A stretch of 63,240 nt of DNA from Rhodobacteraceae bacterium CG17_big_fil_post_rev_8_21_14_2_50_63_15 (GTDB lineage: Bacteria; Pseudomonadota; Alphaproteobacteria; Rhodobacterales; Rhodobacteraceae): positions 1 through 63,240 of the forward strand of contig PFEY01000014.1 in NCBI GenBank assembly GCA_002783205.1. The letters are read 5' to 3'. The position numbers and the translations under genes were made by a program. Positions 27,475-36,490 of this stretch are shown piece after piece. A model generated the notes under the pieces. The model was not told the origin of the DNA. It did not search any database and worked only from the letters and a program-made list of their open reading frames with translations. Position 1 is the first letter of the stretch. Every line of letters starts with the position of its first letter.

Positions 27475-28371
27475 TCAGCCTTGAGCAACCTTCGCCACCT
27501 CGGCGGCAAAGTCCTCTTCCTTCTTCTCGAGTCCTTCGCCGACCTCGATCCGCGCGAAGGACAGGATTTCCACCCCGGCCTGCCGGGCAGCCTCGGCCAC
27601 CGTGATGTCCGGGTTGATCACGAACTTCTGGTTCAACAGCGTCATTTCCTCGAGAAACTTCTTCATCCGGCCCGGAATGATATTGTTCTGAATGACGGCT
27701 TCCGGCTTGGGCTTGGCGGCCTGGGCATTCTCTTCCAGCGCCTTCTGCGTCTGAACGCTCCGTTCCCGCTCCAGCACCGCCGGATCGAGGCTGGCCTCGT
27801 CCAGTGACAGCGGCGAGGTGGCCGCAATATGCATGGCAATCTGCTTGCCGATGCCCGCATCCGACCCCTTGAGAGCCACCAGAACACCGATCTTGCCCAT
27901 GTCCGTTGCCGCAGCGTTGTGGACATAGGAGACCACCACGTCGCCATCGACCCGCACCATCCGGCGCAGCGCCATGTTCTCGCCAATCACGGCGATCGCC
28001 TCGGTGACAAGCGTTGCCACGTCCTGGCCACCAACCGCTGTCAGCTTCAGCGCCTCAAGATCGGCCGCGCCAAGCGCCGCTTGGGCAATCGTCGAGACCA
28101 TCTTCTGAAAATCGGCGTTCTTCGCCACAAAGTCGGTTTCCGAGTTCACCTCTACGGCAACGCCCACGCCGTTCGCGACGGCCACCCCGACAAGCCCCTC
28201 GGCGGCAACGCGATCGGCCTTTTTCGCAGCCTTGGCCAGCCCCTTGGTGCGCAGCCAGTCAACCGCCGCCTCCATGTCGCCATCGGTCTCTGTCAGGGCT
28301 CTCTTGGCATCCATCATGCCTGCGCCGGTGCTGTCGCGCAGTTCTTTAACCATAGCAGCAGTGATCGCCAT
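27475..28371 (-). CDS. tsf: Translation elongation factor Ts
   Basis: A 298-residue nucleotide exchange factor for EF-Tu. The N-terminal signature [22 protein letters not shown] and the core motif [11 protein letters not shown] (as [19 protein letters not shown]) are intact. The ATG at 28371 follows GAGGAG at a good distance; an upstream in-frame start at 28386 includes that site and is rejected. It lies 74 bp downstream of rpsB, the standard rpsB-tsf order. Confidence 0.97.
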   Translation of the reverse strand: MAITAAMVKELRDSTGAGMMDAKRALTETDGDMEAAVDWLRTKGLAKAAKKADRVAAEGLVGVAVANGVGVAVEVNSETDFVAKNADFQKMVSTIAQAALGAADLEALKLTAVGGQDVATLVTEAIAVIGENMALRRMVRVDGDVVVSYVHNAAATDMGKIGVLVALKGSDAGIGKQIAMHIAATSPLSLDEASLDPAVLERERSVQTQKALEENAQAAKPKPEAVIQNNIIPGRMKKFLEEMTLLNQKFVINPDITVAEAARQAGVEILSFARIEVGEGLEKKEEDFAAEVAKVAQG

Positions 28372-28445
28372 ATCGGCTCTCCTCAAATTCGGATGTGGAT
28401 CGGGCGCGGGATACCCGCGCCGCTTGTCAGAGTTGTGACAGGGTC

Positions 28446-29234
28446 TCAGCTTTCCGCTGCGACCGGATCAAGTGTGGTCGGTTCGGTCAGGATTTCCTCG
28501 ACCGGGGCCTCTTCCAATGCGCCCAGATCGACACCTGCCGCCCCCATCTGTGCCGACATGCCGTCCAGTGCGGCACGGCTGACCAGATCGCAATAAAGCG
28601 CGATGGCGCGGGCCGCATCGTCGTTGCCGGGAATGATGTAGTCGATGCCATCGGGCGAGCAGTTGGTATCGACCACCGCAACAACCGGGATACCCAGCTT
28701 GTTCGCCTCAGCCACGGCAAGCGCCTCTTTCTTGACGTCGATGACAAAGAGCATGTCCGGCACACCGCCCATTTCGCGGATCCCGCCAAGGCTGGCCTGA
28801 AGCTTGATCTGATCGCGCTCCATACCCAGACGCTCTTTCTTGGTCAGTCCCTCGGCTCCCGCCTCGATCACGATGTCGATCTGGCTCAGACGCTGGATCG
28901 ACTTGGAAACGGTCTGCCAGTTGGTGAGCGTGCCGCCCAGCCAACGGTGATTCATGTAATACTGGGCGCATTTTTCAGCCGCCTCGGCGATCGGCTGTGC
29001 CGCTTGCCGCTTGGTGCCGACAAAGAGAAGCCGACCACCCTTGGCAACGGTTTCCCGAATCGCGTTCAATGCCGCGTCAAGCAGCGGCACGGTCTGCGTC
29101 AGATCCATGATGTGAATGCCGTTGCGCGCGCCATAGATGAATGGCCCCATGCGGGGATTCCAACGCTGCGTCTGGTGGCCAAAGTGAACGCCAGCTTCCA
29201 ATAGCTGACGCATGGTGAACTCGGGAAGAGCCAT
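28446..29234 (-). CDS. rpsB: 30S ribosomal protein S2
   Basis: A 262-residue S2 protein. It starts [20 protein letters not shown] and contains [21 protein letters not shown] and [19 protein letters not shown], which are universal S2 landmarks. The C-terminal 30 residues are acidic and variable as in other alphaproteobacteria. ATG 29234 follows AAAAGGAAACGAC. The 120-nt leader from the upstream promoter could host S2 autoregulation, which is known for rpsB in other bacteria, but no specific motif is recognised here. Confidence 0.97.
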   Translation of the reverse strand: MALPEFTMRQLLEAGVHFGHQTQRWNPRMGPFIYGARNGIHIMDLTQTVPLLDAALNAIRETVAKGGRLLFVGTKRQAAQPIAEAAEKCAQYYMNHRWLGGTLTNWQTVSKSIQRLSQIDIVIEAGAEGLTKKERLGMERDQIKLQASLGGIREMGGVPDMLFVIDVKKEALAVAEANKLGIPVVAVVDTNCSPDGIDYIIPGNDDAARAIALYCDLVSRAALDGMSAQMGAAGVDLGALEEAPVEEILTEPTTLDPVAAES

Positions 29235-29354
29235 TGTCGTTTCCTTTTCCGGTTTTCGCCTTGGCATGGGATGAGAAGACTGTGCTTCAACCGGTGGACG
29301 GATGGGGATGTCTCCCCCAGACGCCCGCCCATGCCTGCGGATTTCAATGACGCG

Positions 29355-29383
29355 CGTATAGCCTCGTCCTTGAGCAAGCGCAA
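29355..29383 (-). promoter_or_regulatory. rpsB-tsf promoter
   Basis: On the minus strand TTGCGC (29383-29378) and TATACG (29360-29355) have an exact 17-bp spacer. They lie 120 bp upstream of the rpsB start, leaving a leader of about 115 nt. Confidence 0.55.
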
Positions 29384-29496
29384 GCCCTGCCCTGAGACTC
29401 CGCGCGCAGGGTTCCGGCCCGCACAAGAAGAGCCATTGTGAGGCCGAGGCTTTGTGCCTAGATAGCACGACGGGTTGCCAGATCAGCAGAGACACG

Positions 29497-30192
29497 ATGA
29501 ACACGCCCTTTGATGTGCCCCCTCCCGCGCCCCGCAAGCACCGACGCTTCGCCGGGCTGCGGGCGAGTTTCCTGACCGGTCTCGTGGTGATCGCCCCGGT
29601 TGGCCTGACCGTCTGGCTGATGTGGACGCTGATCGGCTGGGTCGATGGCTTCGTGTTGCCGCTGATCCCCGGCAAATATCAGCCGGAACAGTATATCGGC
29701 ATCAACCTGCGCGGCGTCGGCGCGATCATCTTTCTGATCTTCACCGTGGTGGTGGGCTGGGTTGCCAAGGGGCTGATCGGACGCTCGCTCATCCTTTTTG
29801 CCGAATCCCTCGTGAACCGGATGCCGGTCGTCCGTTCGATCTATTCGGGCGTCAAGCAGATCGCCGAGACGGTGTTTGCCCAATCCGAGAGCAGCTTCGA
29901 GAAAGCCTGCCTCGTGGAATACCCGCGCAAGGGAATCTGGGCCATCGGTTTCATCTCGACCGAGGCGCGGGGCGAGATCAGCGAAAAGGCCGGCGCCACC
30001 TGCGACATGCTCAGCGTCTTCGTGCCGACCACCCCCAACCCGACGTCGGGCTTTCTGCTCTATTTTCCCCGCGAGGATGTGATCGAGCTGGACATGGGCA
30101 TCGAGGATGCCGCCAAGCTGATCATTTCGGCCGGGCTGGTCTATCCTGCCGAACGGCCGCAAGTCGAACGGATCGAGCAGCGTCGCAGCTGA
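29497..30192 (+). CDS. DUF502 family inner-membrane protein
   Basis: A 231-residue protein with two hydrophobic segments near residues 24-50 and 72-95. The DUF502 core [20 protein letters not shown] follows, then [20 protein letters not shown]. The family is widespread, membrane-associated and of unknown function. ATG 29497 is chosen because the upstream in-frame start at 29452 lies before the hydrophilic proline-rich N-terminus without support. It is divergent from rpsB. Confidence 0.85.
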   Translation: MNTPFDVPPPAPRKHRRFAGLRASFLTGLVVIAPVGLTVWLMWTLIGWVDGFVLPLIPGKYQPEQYIGINLRGVGAIIFLIFTVVVGWVAKGLIGRSLILFAESLVNRMPVVRSIYSGVKQIAETVFAQSESSFEKACLVEYPRKGIWAIGFISTEARGEISEKAGATCDMLSVFVPTTPNPTSGFLLYFPREDVIELDMGIEDAAKLIISAGLVYPAERPQVERIEQRRS

Positions 30193-30197
30193 CGCTG

Positions 30198-30219
30198 CTT
30201 CATCGTTCCTGAAATACTC
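30198..30219 (+). repeat. 22-bp intergenic repeat, copy 3
   Basis: This copy reads CTTCATCGTTCC, then TG, then AAATACTC, beginning six bases after the DUF502 gene stop, in the same orientation and relative place as copy 1 after the sugar dehydrogenase gene. It immediately precedes a terminator stem. Confidence 0.6.
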
Positions 30220-30226
30220 CGGGGGT

Positions 30227-30245
30227 CCGGGGGCAGCGCCCCCGG
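30227..30245. terminator. Bidirectional terminator between DUF502 gene and bdhA
   Basis: CCGGGGGC (30227-30234) and GCCCCCGG (30238-30245) form an 8-bp GC-only stem with a three-base loop between convergent genes. Confidence 0.55.
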
Positions 30246-30251
30246 TCTGGT

Positions 30252-31031
30252 TCAGGCCGCAGTCCAGCCGCCATCGACCGCGATCGCGCTTCCCGTGATC
30301 TGCGCCGCCGCATCCGAGCAGAGGAACAGAACGGTTCCGGCGAGTTGCTCTACCGTGACAAACTCCTTCGATGGCTGCTTGGCCAAAATCACCTTCTCGA
30401 TCGCCTCCTCCTCGGAAATGCCGTATTGCTTGGCCGTGTCGGGGATCTGCGCCTCGACGAGCGGGGTCAGCACATAACCGGGACACACCGCATTGCAGGT
30501 GATCGGCTCCTTGGCGGTTTCGAGCCCGACCGTCTTGGTCATGCCGACCACGCCGTGCTTAGCCGTCACATAGGCCGCCTTGAACGGCGAGGCGCGCAGA
30601 CCGTGCCCGGAGGCAATATTGACGATCCGCCCCCAACCCGCCTTGCGCATCAGAGGCAGGGCCATCGCCGTCGTGTGAAAGACCGAGTTCATATTTACCG
30701 CGATGATCGCGTTCCATTTGTCCACCGGAAACGTGTCGATCGGGCAGACATGCTGAATGCCCGCGTTGTTCACCAGGATGTCACAGGTTCCGGCCTTGGC
30801 GATCAGCGCGCGGCATTGATCGCCGTTCGACATGTCCGCCTGAATGTAACGGGCCTCGACCCCGGTCTCCTGCGCGATTCGCGCGGCCAGGGCGTGATCC
30901 TCTTTCGAATCGGTAAACGAGTTCAGCACGACATTGACCCCGGCGCGCGCCAAAACCTCGGCGATCCCCAGACCGATGCCCGAATTCGATCCTGTGATGA
31001 CGGCGGTCTTGCCCTTGATGCTCATGTTCAT
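30252..31031 (-). CDS. bdhA: 3-hydroxybutyrate dehydrogenase
   Basis: A 259-residue short-chain dehydrogenase. The nucleotide-binding motif TGSNSGIGLGIAE and NNAGIQH are present, with the catalytic Ser in NIASGHG and YVTAK (Tyr-x-x-x-Lys). The region KQPSKEFVTVEQLAGTV near the C-terminus is characteristic of D-3-hydroxybutyrate dehydrogenases. It links polyhydroxybutyrate breakdown to acetoacetate. The start may be ATG 31031 (preceded by GGAGT) or ATG 31025 (GGGAG at seven bases). Confidence 0.9.
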   Translation of the reverse strand: MNMSIKGKTAVITGSNSGIGLGIAEVLARAGVNVVLNSFTDSKEDHALAARIAQETGVEARYIQADMSNGDQCRALIAKAGTCDILVNNAGIQHVCPIDTFPVDKWNAIIAVNMNSVFHTTAMALPLMRKAGWGRIVNIASGHGLRASPFKAAYVTAKHGVVGMTKTVGLETAKEPITCNAVCPGYVLTPLVEAQIPDTAKQYGISEEEAIEKVILAKQPSKEFVTVEQLAGTVLFLCSDAAAQITGSAIAVDGGWTAA

Positions 31032-31113
31032 TCTCCCACTCCATGGTGCAGGCGCAGCATAAGTGCTGCGTCAGCGAAATGCACGGGGAATGGGCATCAC
31101 GAGCCTGAGAGCG

Positions 31114-31141
31114 TAAAAAAACGCCCGCACGAGGCGGGCGT
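31114..31141 (-). terminator. Rho-independent terminator of the 34-codon gene
   Basis: On the minus strand ACGCCCGC, a five-base loop and GCGGGCGT are followed by seven T. It abuts the stop codon of the small minus-strand gene at 31141-31245. Confidence 0.85.
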
Positions 31142-31245
31142 CAAGTTATTGAGGCAGGTTTCATACAGGCAAGAAACCTATCGAGCAGTGCCCCCTTTAT
31201 AAGCATTCCTGCGTCGCTATCCAAGCTAAAAGTTTGAAAAGCCAT
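31141..31245 (-). CDS. Hypothetical 34-residue protein with own terminator
   Basis: A short frame beginning MAFQTFSLDSDAGMLIKG and ending LACMKPASIT. GAGAGGG lies four bases before the ATG, and a canonical terminator starts at the stop codon, which argues for a genuine small transcript unit. The peptide has a hydrophobic centre (GMLIKGALLDRFLACM) that could form one amphipathic helix. No family is recognised. Alternatively, the transcript could be a regulatory RNA and the frame incidental. It is divergent from the peptide-binding protein gene. Confidence 0.5.
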   Translation of the reverse strand: MAFQTFSLDSDAGMLIKGALLDRFLACMKPASIT

Positions 31246-31303
31246 GAATCCCTCTCTAGGGTACGGGCGAGAGGAACGTGGCATATCCGGGGTCATTGCC
31301 AAA

Positions 31304-33133
31304 ATGGGATCAGATTTCTTTCGCCGATTGCGGCTTGCCTGGCTTGGTCTCTGCCTTGGCGGACTAGCCGCGACGGCACAGGCCGAGCCGGCACATGGCA
31401 TAGCTATGTATGGGTTGCCGGCCCTTCCACCCGATTTTGTGTCGCTGCCCTATGCCAATCCGGACGCGCCCAAAGGCGGCCGCGTGGTGACGGGGGATGT
31501 CGGCGGCTTTGATTCGCTCAATCCCTTTATTCTGCGCGGCACCCCGCCCTGGCAATTGGTCGCACTCACGCATGAGACCCTGATGGGCCGCTCTTGGGAC
31601 GAGCCGTTCACACTCTACGGTCTTTTGGCCGAATCAGTCGAGACCGGAGCGGAGCGGGACTGGGTCGAATTCACCCTGCGGCCCGAGGCGCGATTCTCGG
31701 ATGGCGCGCCGGTCACGGTCGCGGATGTGATCTGGTCGTTCGAGGAAATCGGCGCGCGCGGACACCCACGCTATCGTGGCTTCTGGGAAAAGGTGGCAAG
31801 GATTGAACAGACCGGCCCGCGCTCGGTGCGCATCACCTTCAACGTGGCGGACCGCGAGCTGCCGCTGCTCGCCGGGCTGCGACCTATCCTGCAAAGGGCG
31901 CAGTGGCAGGGGCGTGACATCACCGAGGCGGGGATCGCGGACATCCCGATCGGTTCGGGCCCCTATCGGGTCGAGAGTTACGAGATCAATCGCTCGGTCG
32001 TCTTGCGCCGCAACCCCGATTATTGGGGTCGTGATCTGCCTCTGCGGCGTGGCACCAACAATTTTGACGAGATCCGCATCGAATTCTATGGCGACGACAC
32101 GGTTCTGAAAGAGGCCTTCAAGGCCGGGCTTATCAGTTATGTGCGCGAATTGAATGCCGAGGCCTGGGCGACGCAGTATGACTTTCCGGCGGTGAAGCAG
32201 GGCAACATCGTGCTGTCGGAGATCGCGCACCGCAAGCCGTCGGGCATGACCGGATTCGTGATGAACACGCGCCGTCCGCCGCTGGATGACTGGCGGGTGC
32301 GCGAGGCGCTGATCACGGCGTTCAATTTCGAATACATCAACGACACCCTCACCGGTGGCCGACAGCCGCGCATCACTTCGTATTTCTCGAATTCCGAACT
32401 TGGCATGGATCACGGCCCCGCCTCCGGCCGGGTGCGCGACCTGCTGGAACCTTTTGCCGCCACGCTCCTGCCCGGCACGCTAGAAGGCTATACCCTGCCG
32501 CTGGGCGACGGCACCGCGCGAAACCGGGCCAATATCCGGCGCGCCATGGATCTTCTCGCTGCGGCGGGTTGGCAGGTGCGGGACGGGCGCCTCGTCAATG
32601 CGGCAGGCAAGGCGCTCCGGCTGAACGTGCTCTTGCAGCAGGACGGATTGATGGCGCAAGCCAGTGCCATGATGGAGATCTACGCGCGCGCCCTCGACCG
32701 GCTGGGCATCGCGCTCGACGTGGAAATGACCGACAAGGCGCAATATGCCGAGCGTGAGGCGCAGTATGATTTCGACCTCACCCTGATGCGCCGCGCGCTC
32801 TCGCTCAGCCCCGGCAACGAGCAATTGTTCTATTGGGGCAGCGCTGTCGCCGACCAACCCGGAGGCCGTAATCTCATGGGCATGAAATCCCCCGCCGCCG
32901 AGGCGATGATTGCGCATATGCTTCAGGCGCGCGACCGAGAAGAGTTTGTCGCCGCGACCCGCGCGCTGGACCGGGTGTTGATGGCGGGCCGCTATGTGAT
33001 CCCGATTCACCAATATAGCGTCGGGCGTATTGCCCATAAGGCCGAGTTGAAATATGCTGCCGACCGACTGCCGCTCTACGGGGACGGTATCGGATTTCTC
33101 CCCGAAGTCTGGTGGTTCGAGGCAGACGACTGA
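31304..33133 (+). CDS. Peptide ABC transporter substrate-binding protein, family 5 (YejA-like)
   Basis: A 609-residue periplasmic solute-binding protein. Residues 1-28 are a signal peptide (RLRLAWLGLCLGG...AQAEP). The PYANPDAPKGGR motif and SLNPFILRG are typical of YejA-type oligopeptide-binding proteins. No permease or ATPase genes follow, so the partner transporter must be elsewhere or this copy is an orphan. ATG 31304 is chosen because it begins the signal peptide; the frame is open 20 codons further upstream, overlapping the small divergent gene. Confidence 0.88.
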   Translation: MGSDFFRRLRLAWLGLCLGGLAATAQAEPAHGIAMYGLPALPPDFVSLPYANPDAPKGGRVVTGDVGGFDSLNPFILRGTPPWQLVALTHETLMGRSWDEPFTLYGLLAESVETGAERDWVEFTLRPEARFSDGAPVTVADVIWSFEEIGARGHPRYRGFWEKVARIEQTGPRSVRITFNVADRELPLLAGLRPILQRAQWQGRDITEAGIADIPIGSGPYRVESYEINRSVVLRRNPDYWGRDLPLRRGTNNFDEIRIEFYGDDTVLKEAFKAGLISYVRELNAEAWATQYDFPAVKQGNIVLSEIAHRKPSGMTGFVMNTRRPPLDDWRVREALITAFNFEYINDTLTGGRQPRITSYFSNSELGMDHGPASGRVRDLLEPFAATLLPGTLEGYTLPLGDGTARNRANIRRAMDLLAAAGWQVRDGRLVNAAGKALRLNVLLQQDGLMAQASAMMEIYARALDRLGIALDVEMTDKAQYAEREAQYDFDLTLMRRALSLSPGNEQLFYWGSAVADQPGGRNLMGMKSPAAEAMIAHMLQARDREEFVAATRALDRVLMAGRYVIPIHQYSVGRIAHKAELKYAADRLPLYGDGIGFLPEVWWFEADD

Positions 33134-33160
33134 GAACAGGCAAAACATGAAGGCAGGAGT

Positions 33161-33274
33161 ATGCGAAAGATCATCTTGCTCGCTCTGATCGCCGTGATGG
33201 GCGGTTGCGCGACGGTCGAGGGCGTGGGACAGGACATATCCGGTGCCGCGCGCGGCGTGCGCAGCTGGTTCTGA
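33161..33274 (+). CDS. Entericidin-like small lipoprotein
   Basis: A 37-residue lipoprotein. It has MRKIILLALIAVMGGC with a lipobox ending MGGC (lipidated Cys at residue 16) followed by a short mature peptide ATVEGVGQDISGAARGVRSWF-like (21 residues) with the Gly-x-Asp-x-Ser-x-Ala pattern of entericidin A/B proteins. In E. coli these form an antidote/toxin lipoprotein pair; many alphaproteobacteria have single copies of unknown role. GCAGGAG precedes the ATG. Confidence 0.8.
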   Translation: MRKIILLALIAVMGGCATVEGVGQDISGAARGVRSWF

Positions 33275-33421
33275 TCCGCAGCGACCGGATCGCGGGCCTC
33301 CTTCGCCCCCGAGCGGCGAACCTGGACTGCCGCCGCATGGGGGCATCATGGGGGCCGTATCAGGCCTGCCCCCCCTGCCTTTCCCCTTGACCCCGGCGAC
33401 AGTCCTGTCAAAACCCCGCGC

Positions 33422-34459
33422 ATGAGCACCGCGACCCTGACCATCGACCTTGACGCTGTCGTCGCCAACTGGCGTGCGCTTGCGGCGCTTTGCGCAGGAG
33501 AGACGGCGGCTGTGGTCAAGGCCAACGCCTACGGGCTCGGTGCCGAGCGTGTGGCGCGCAGTCTGGCGCGGGCCGGGGCACGACAGTTCTTTGTTGCCAT
33601 CGCGGAAGAGGGCGCAACCCTGCGTCAGGCCCTTGGGCCAGGGCCTCAAATCTATCTGTTGTCCGGCCATATGCCGGGGGATGCCGACATGATCGGCGAT
33701 ATGGACCTGATCCCGATGATCAACTCGGTGCATCAGATGATCCGTCACGTTGAGGCTCTGCCCGGCAAACCATTCGGGGTCCAGCTTGACAGCGGCATGA
33801 ACCGGCTCGGCATGGAACCTGCCGAATGGGCGGCGCTGCGCGATGTCGCGTTGGCTCAGGATCTGCGTCTCATGATGAGTCACCTGGCCTGTGCCGACGA
33901 CCCCGATCACGCCATGAATACCCGGCAACTGGCGCAGTTCCGTGCGATGACCGACGGGTTGGAGGTGCCGCGCAGTCTGGCCAATACCGCCGGGATCCTG
34001 TTGGGCGCGGACTATCACTTCGATCTGGCGCGGCCCGGCATCGGGCTTTATGGCGGGCGGCCCTTTGCGACGGCGCGCCCGGTGGTGACGCTTGATATCC
34101 CCGTGATCCAGTGCCGTGATCTGACGGCGGGCGAAACCGTGGGCTATGGCAATGATTTCACCGCCGCGCGCGAGACCCGCATCGCAACGGTTGCCGCGGG
34201 CTATGCCGATGGCATCCTGCGGGCGATGGGGCCAAGGACCAGCCTGTGGGCCGAGGACATCCCCTGCCCCATCGCGGGCCGCATCTCGATGGACCTGATC
34301 TGCGTCGATGTCACCGATCTGGGCCATGATCCGAAGACTCTGCAACTTCTCGGTGCGAGCCAGTTGATTGACCACCTCGCCGACAATGCCGCCACCATCG
34401 GCTATGAGATCCTGACCTCACTGGGGGCGCGCTACCTGCGGCGCTATATCGGCGGATGA
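33422..34459 (+). CDS. alr: Alanine racemase
   Basis: A 345-residue PLP enzyme making D-alanine for peptidoglycan. The PLP-lysine is Lys33 in [10 protein letters not shown] and the second catalytic base is Tyr242 in VGYGNDF. The substrate-channel motif [12 protein letters not shown] is present. It is somewhat short for the family but complete at both ends. There is no clear ribosome-binding site at ATG 33422. It overlaps mlaE by ATGA. Confidence 0.95.
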   Translation: MSTATLTIDLDAVVANWRALAALCAGETAAVVKANAYGLGAERVARSLARAGARQFFVAIAEEGATLRQALGPGPQIYLLSGHMPGDADMIGDMDLIPMINSVHQMIRHVEALPGKPFGVQLDSGMNRLGMEPAEWAALRDVALAQDLRLMMSHLACADDPDHAMNTRQLAQFRAMTDGLEVPRSLANTAGILLGADYHFDLARPGIGLYGGRPFATARPVVTLDIPVIQCRDLTAGETVGYGNDFTAARETRIATVAAGYADGILRAMGPRTSLWAEDIPCPIAGRISMDLICVDVTDLGHDPKTLQLLGASQLIDHLADNAATIGYEILTSLGARYLRRYIGG

Positions 34460-35241
34460 CTTTTTTTCAGAGCTTTCTGGCCGGTATCGGACGGTATGTG
34501 CTGACGGCGCTGGCGGCGGTGGGACGGATCGCGCTCTTTGCCAGCAATACCCTGAGCCATCTCGCCCGACCGCCCTTCTATACCCGCGAATTCTTGCAGG
34601 CTCTGATCCAGATCGGCTGGCTTTCGCTGCCGGTGGTGGGGATGACCGCGCTCTTTACGGGCGGCGCACTCGCCCTCCAGATCTATGCTGGCGGCGCGCG
34701 CTTCAACGCCGAGACCGTGGTGCCCTCGATCGTCGCGATCGGCCTCACCCGTGAACTTGGCCCCGTGCTGGGCGGCCTCATGGTGGCGGCGCGCGTGGCC
34801 TCCTCCATCGCCGCCGAGATTGGCACGATGAAGGTGACAGAACAGATTGACGCGCTCACCACGCTCTCCACCGACCCGATGAAATACCTAACCCTGCCCC
34901 GCGTGCTGGCCGCCACGCTGGCCGTCCCGTTGCTGGTCGGCGTGGGCGATGCGATCGGCATCATGGGCGGGTTTCTGGTGGGGGTCGGGCGGCTCGATTT
35001 CGGGGCGGCGACCTATCTTCACAACACCATTGATTTTCTCGAGACATGGGATGTGGTCTCCGGCGTCATCAAGGGGGCGGTTTTCGGCTTCATCGTGGCG
35101 CTGATGGGCTGTTACTATGGAATGGAATCCGGGCGCGGCGCGCAGGGCGTAGGGCGCGCAACAAAATCGGCGGTGGTGGCGGCCTCTGTGCTGATCCTTG
35201 CCTCCAACTACATCCTGACAGAGTTGTTCTTTTCGGCATGA
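34456..35241 (+). CDS. mlaE: MlaE-type phospholipid ABC permease
   Basis: A 261-residue permease with five to six membrane segments and the MlaE signature [19 protein letters not shown] with the coupling region [20 protein letters not shown]. The Mla system moves phospholipids between outer and inner membranes to keep outer-membrane asymmetry. It overlaps alr upstream and mlaF downstream by four bases each. The MCE-domain subunit MlaD, usually next, is absent here. Confidence 0.92.
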   Translation: MTFFQSFLAGIGRYVLTALAAVGRIALFASNTLSHLARPPFYTREFLQALIQIGWLSLPVVGMTALFTGGALALQIYAGGARFNAETVVPSIVAIGLTRELGPVLGGLMVAARVASSIAAEIGTMKVTEQIDALTTLSTDPMKYLTLPRVLAATLAVPLLVGVGDAIGIMGGFLVGVGRLDFGAATYLHNTIDFLETWDVVSGVIKGAVFGFIVALMGCYYGMESGRGAQGVGRATKSAVVAASVLILASNYILTELFFSA

Positions 35242-35984
35242 TCGAGCTCACCGACGTTCACAAGGCCTTTGGCCCCAACCGTGTCCTCATAGGCGTCAAC
35301 CTGACCATCGCGTCGGGGAGGTCGATGGTGATCATTGGCGGCTCCGGCACCGGCAAATCGGTGGCGTTGAAATGCATCCTCGGCCTGATCCGCCCCGACA
35401 GCGGCACCATCACGCTGGACGGACAAGACGTGACCAAGGGCGACAGGGATGCCTTCCTCGCCCGCTTCGGGATGCTCTTTCAGGGCGGTGCGCTGTTTGA
35501 TTCCCTGCCTGTCTGGCAAAACGTCGCCTTCCGCCTGTTGCGCGGCTCGCGCAAGCGGCCCCTGCCCGAAGCCCGCGAAATTGCCATCGAAAAGCTGCGC
35601 CGCGTCGGCTTGAAACCCGACGTGGCCGACAAATTCCCGGCAGAGCTTTCGGGCGGGATGCAAAAGCGCGTGGGTCTGGCCCGCGCCATTGCCGCCGAAC
35701 CCGAGATCATCTTTTTCGACGAGCCGACCACCGGCCTCGATCCGATCATGGCCGGTGTCATCAACGACCTGATCCGCGAGATTGTTACCGAAATAGGCGC
35801 CACCGCGATGACCATCACCCATGACATGTCGAGCGTGCGCGCCATCGCCGACAACGTGGCGATGCTGCATGACGGCGTGATCAAATGGACCGGTCCGGTG
35901 GCGGAGATGGACCATTCCGGCGATCCCTATCTGGATCAGTTCATCCATGGCCGGGCGACGGGGCCAATCGAGGCGGTGCGGTGA
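35238..35984 (+). CDS. mlaF: MlaF-type ABC ATPase
   Basis: A 248-residue ATPase with Walker A GGSGTGKS (residues 34-41), Q-loop in FGMLFQGGALFDS, signature LSGGMQKR and Walker B IIFFDEPTTGLDP, followed by the H-loop THDMSS. The FQGGALFDS segment is typical of MlaF. The ATG at 35238 overlaps the mlaE stop. The longer open frame starting inside mlaE is not used. Confidence 0.93.
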   Translation: MIELTDVHKAFGPNRVLIGVNLTIASGRSMVIIGGSGTGKSVALKCILGLIRPDSGTITLDGQDVTKGDRDAFLARFGMLFQGGALFDSLPVWQNVAFRLLRGSRKRPLPEAREIAIEKLRRVGLKPDVADKFPAELSGGMQKRVGLARAIAAEPEIIFFDEPTTGLDPIMAGVINDLIREIVTEIGATAMTITHDMSSVRAIADNVAMLHDGVIKWTGPVAEMDHSGDPYLDQFIHGRATGPIEAVR

Positions 35985-36424
35985 ACGCGGTGATCCGATT
36001 CGCCAACCTCTCCCTCCTCCTGCTTTTTCCCGTCGCCTGGTTCACGCCACTCCTGCGCGCCGGCCTCGACCTGCCGCTCTTTGGCCTCTCGGAAATCAGC
36101 GTCATTTCCGGCCTTCAGGAACTCTGGCGCACCGATGTGTTCCTCGCCCTCCTCGTCACCTTCTTTGCCCTCTTTGCACCCTATCTCAAGACCATCGGTC
36201 TGGCGCTCATCCATTTCGGTCTGATGCGGCGTCGGGTGCTGCCGGTTCTGCATGTTCTGGGCAAGCTGGCGATGGCCGACATCTTTCTGATCGCGCTCTA
36301 CATTGTGCTCGTCAAAGGCGTGGGGCTCGCCCGAATTGAGGTCGCCTGGGGGCTTTATCTGTTTAGTGGATGCATTCTCGCGTCGATCACCATTGGTCTG
36401 CTCTCGGAAAAGCGGGCTCTGTGA
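35981..36424 (+). CDS. Paraquat-inducible protein A (PqiA/YebS) domain protein
   Basis: A 147-residue membrane protein consisting of one PqiA domain with about four hydrophobic segments. The segment LPVLHVLGKLAMADIFLIAL matches the conserved core of PqiA proteins (WSMxDVFVIAL type). It lacks the zinc-ribbon cysteines and the second domain of E. coli PqiA. It begins with GTG overlapping the mlaF stop (GTGA), so it is coupled to the Mla genes. PqiA and YebS partner with MCE proteins in lipid transport, which fits this context. Confidence 0.82.
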   Translation: MNAVIRFANLSLLLLFPVAWFTPLLRAGLDLPLFGLSEISVISGLQELWRTDVFLALLVTFFALFAPYLKTIGLALIHFGLMRRRVLPVLHVLGKLAMADIFLIALYIVLVKGVGLARIEVAWGLYLFSGCILASITIGLLSEKRAL

Positions 36425-36490
36425 TCGAAGATCCTCGCGGCGCGGTCTTTCGGGTTTGACCGCCGCTGCTGGTTGGGGCATCACGCGACT

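Noticed and set aside
32480-34375. Long minus-strand open frame opposite the peptide-binding protein and alr genes (631 codons)
   Set aside because: It is antisense to two clear genes, has no domain resemblance and arises from high GC at third positions. The same applies to other long shadows such as 17106-18740, 9046-10551 and 682-1911.
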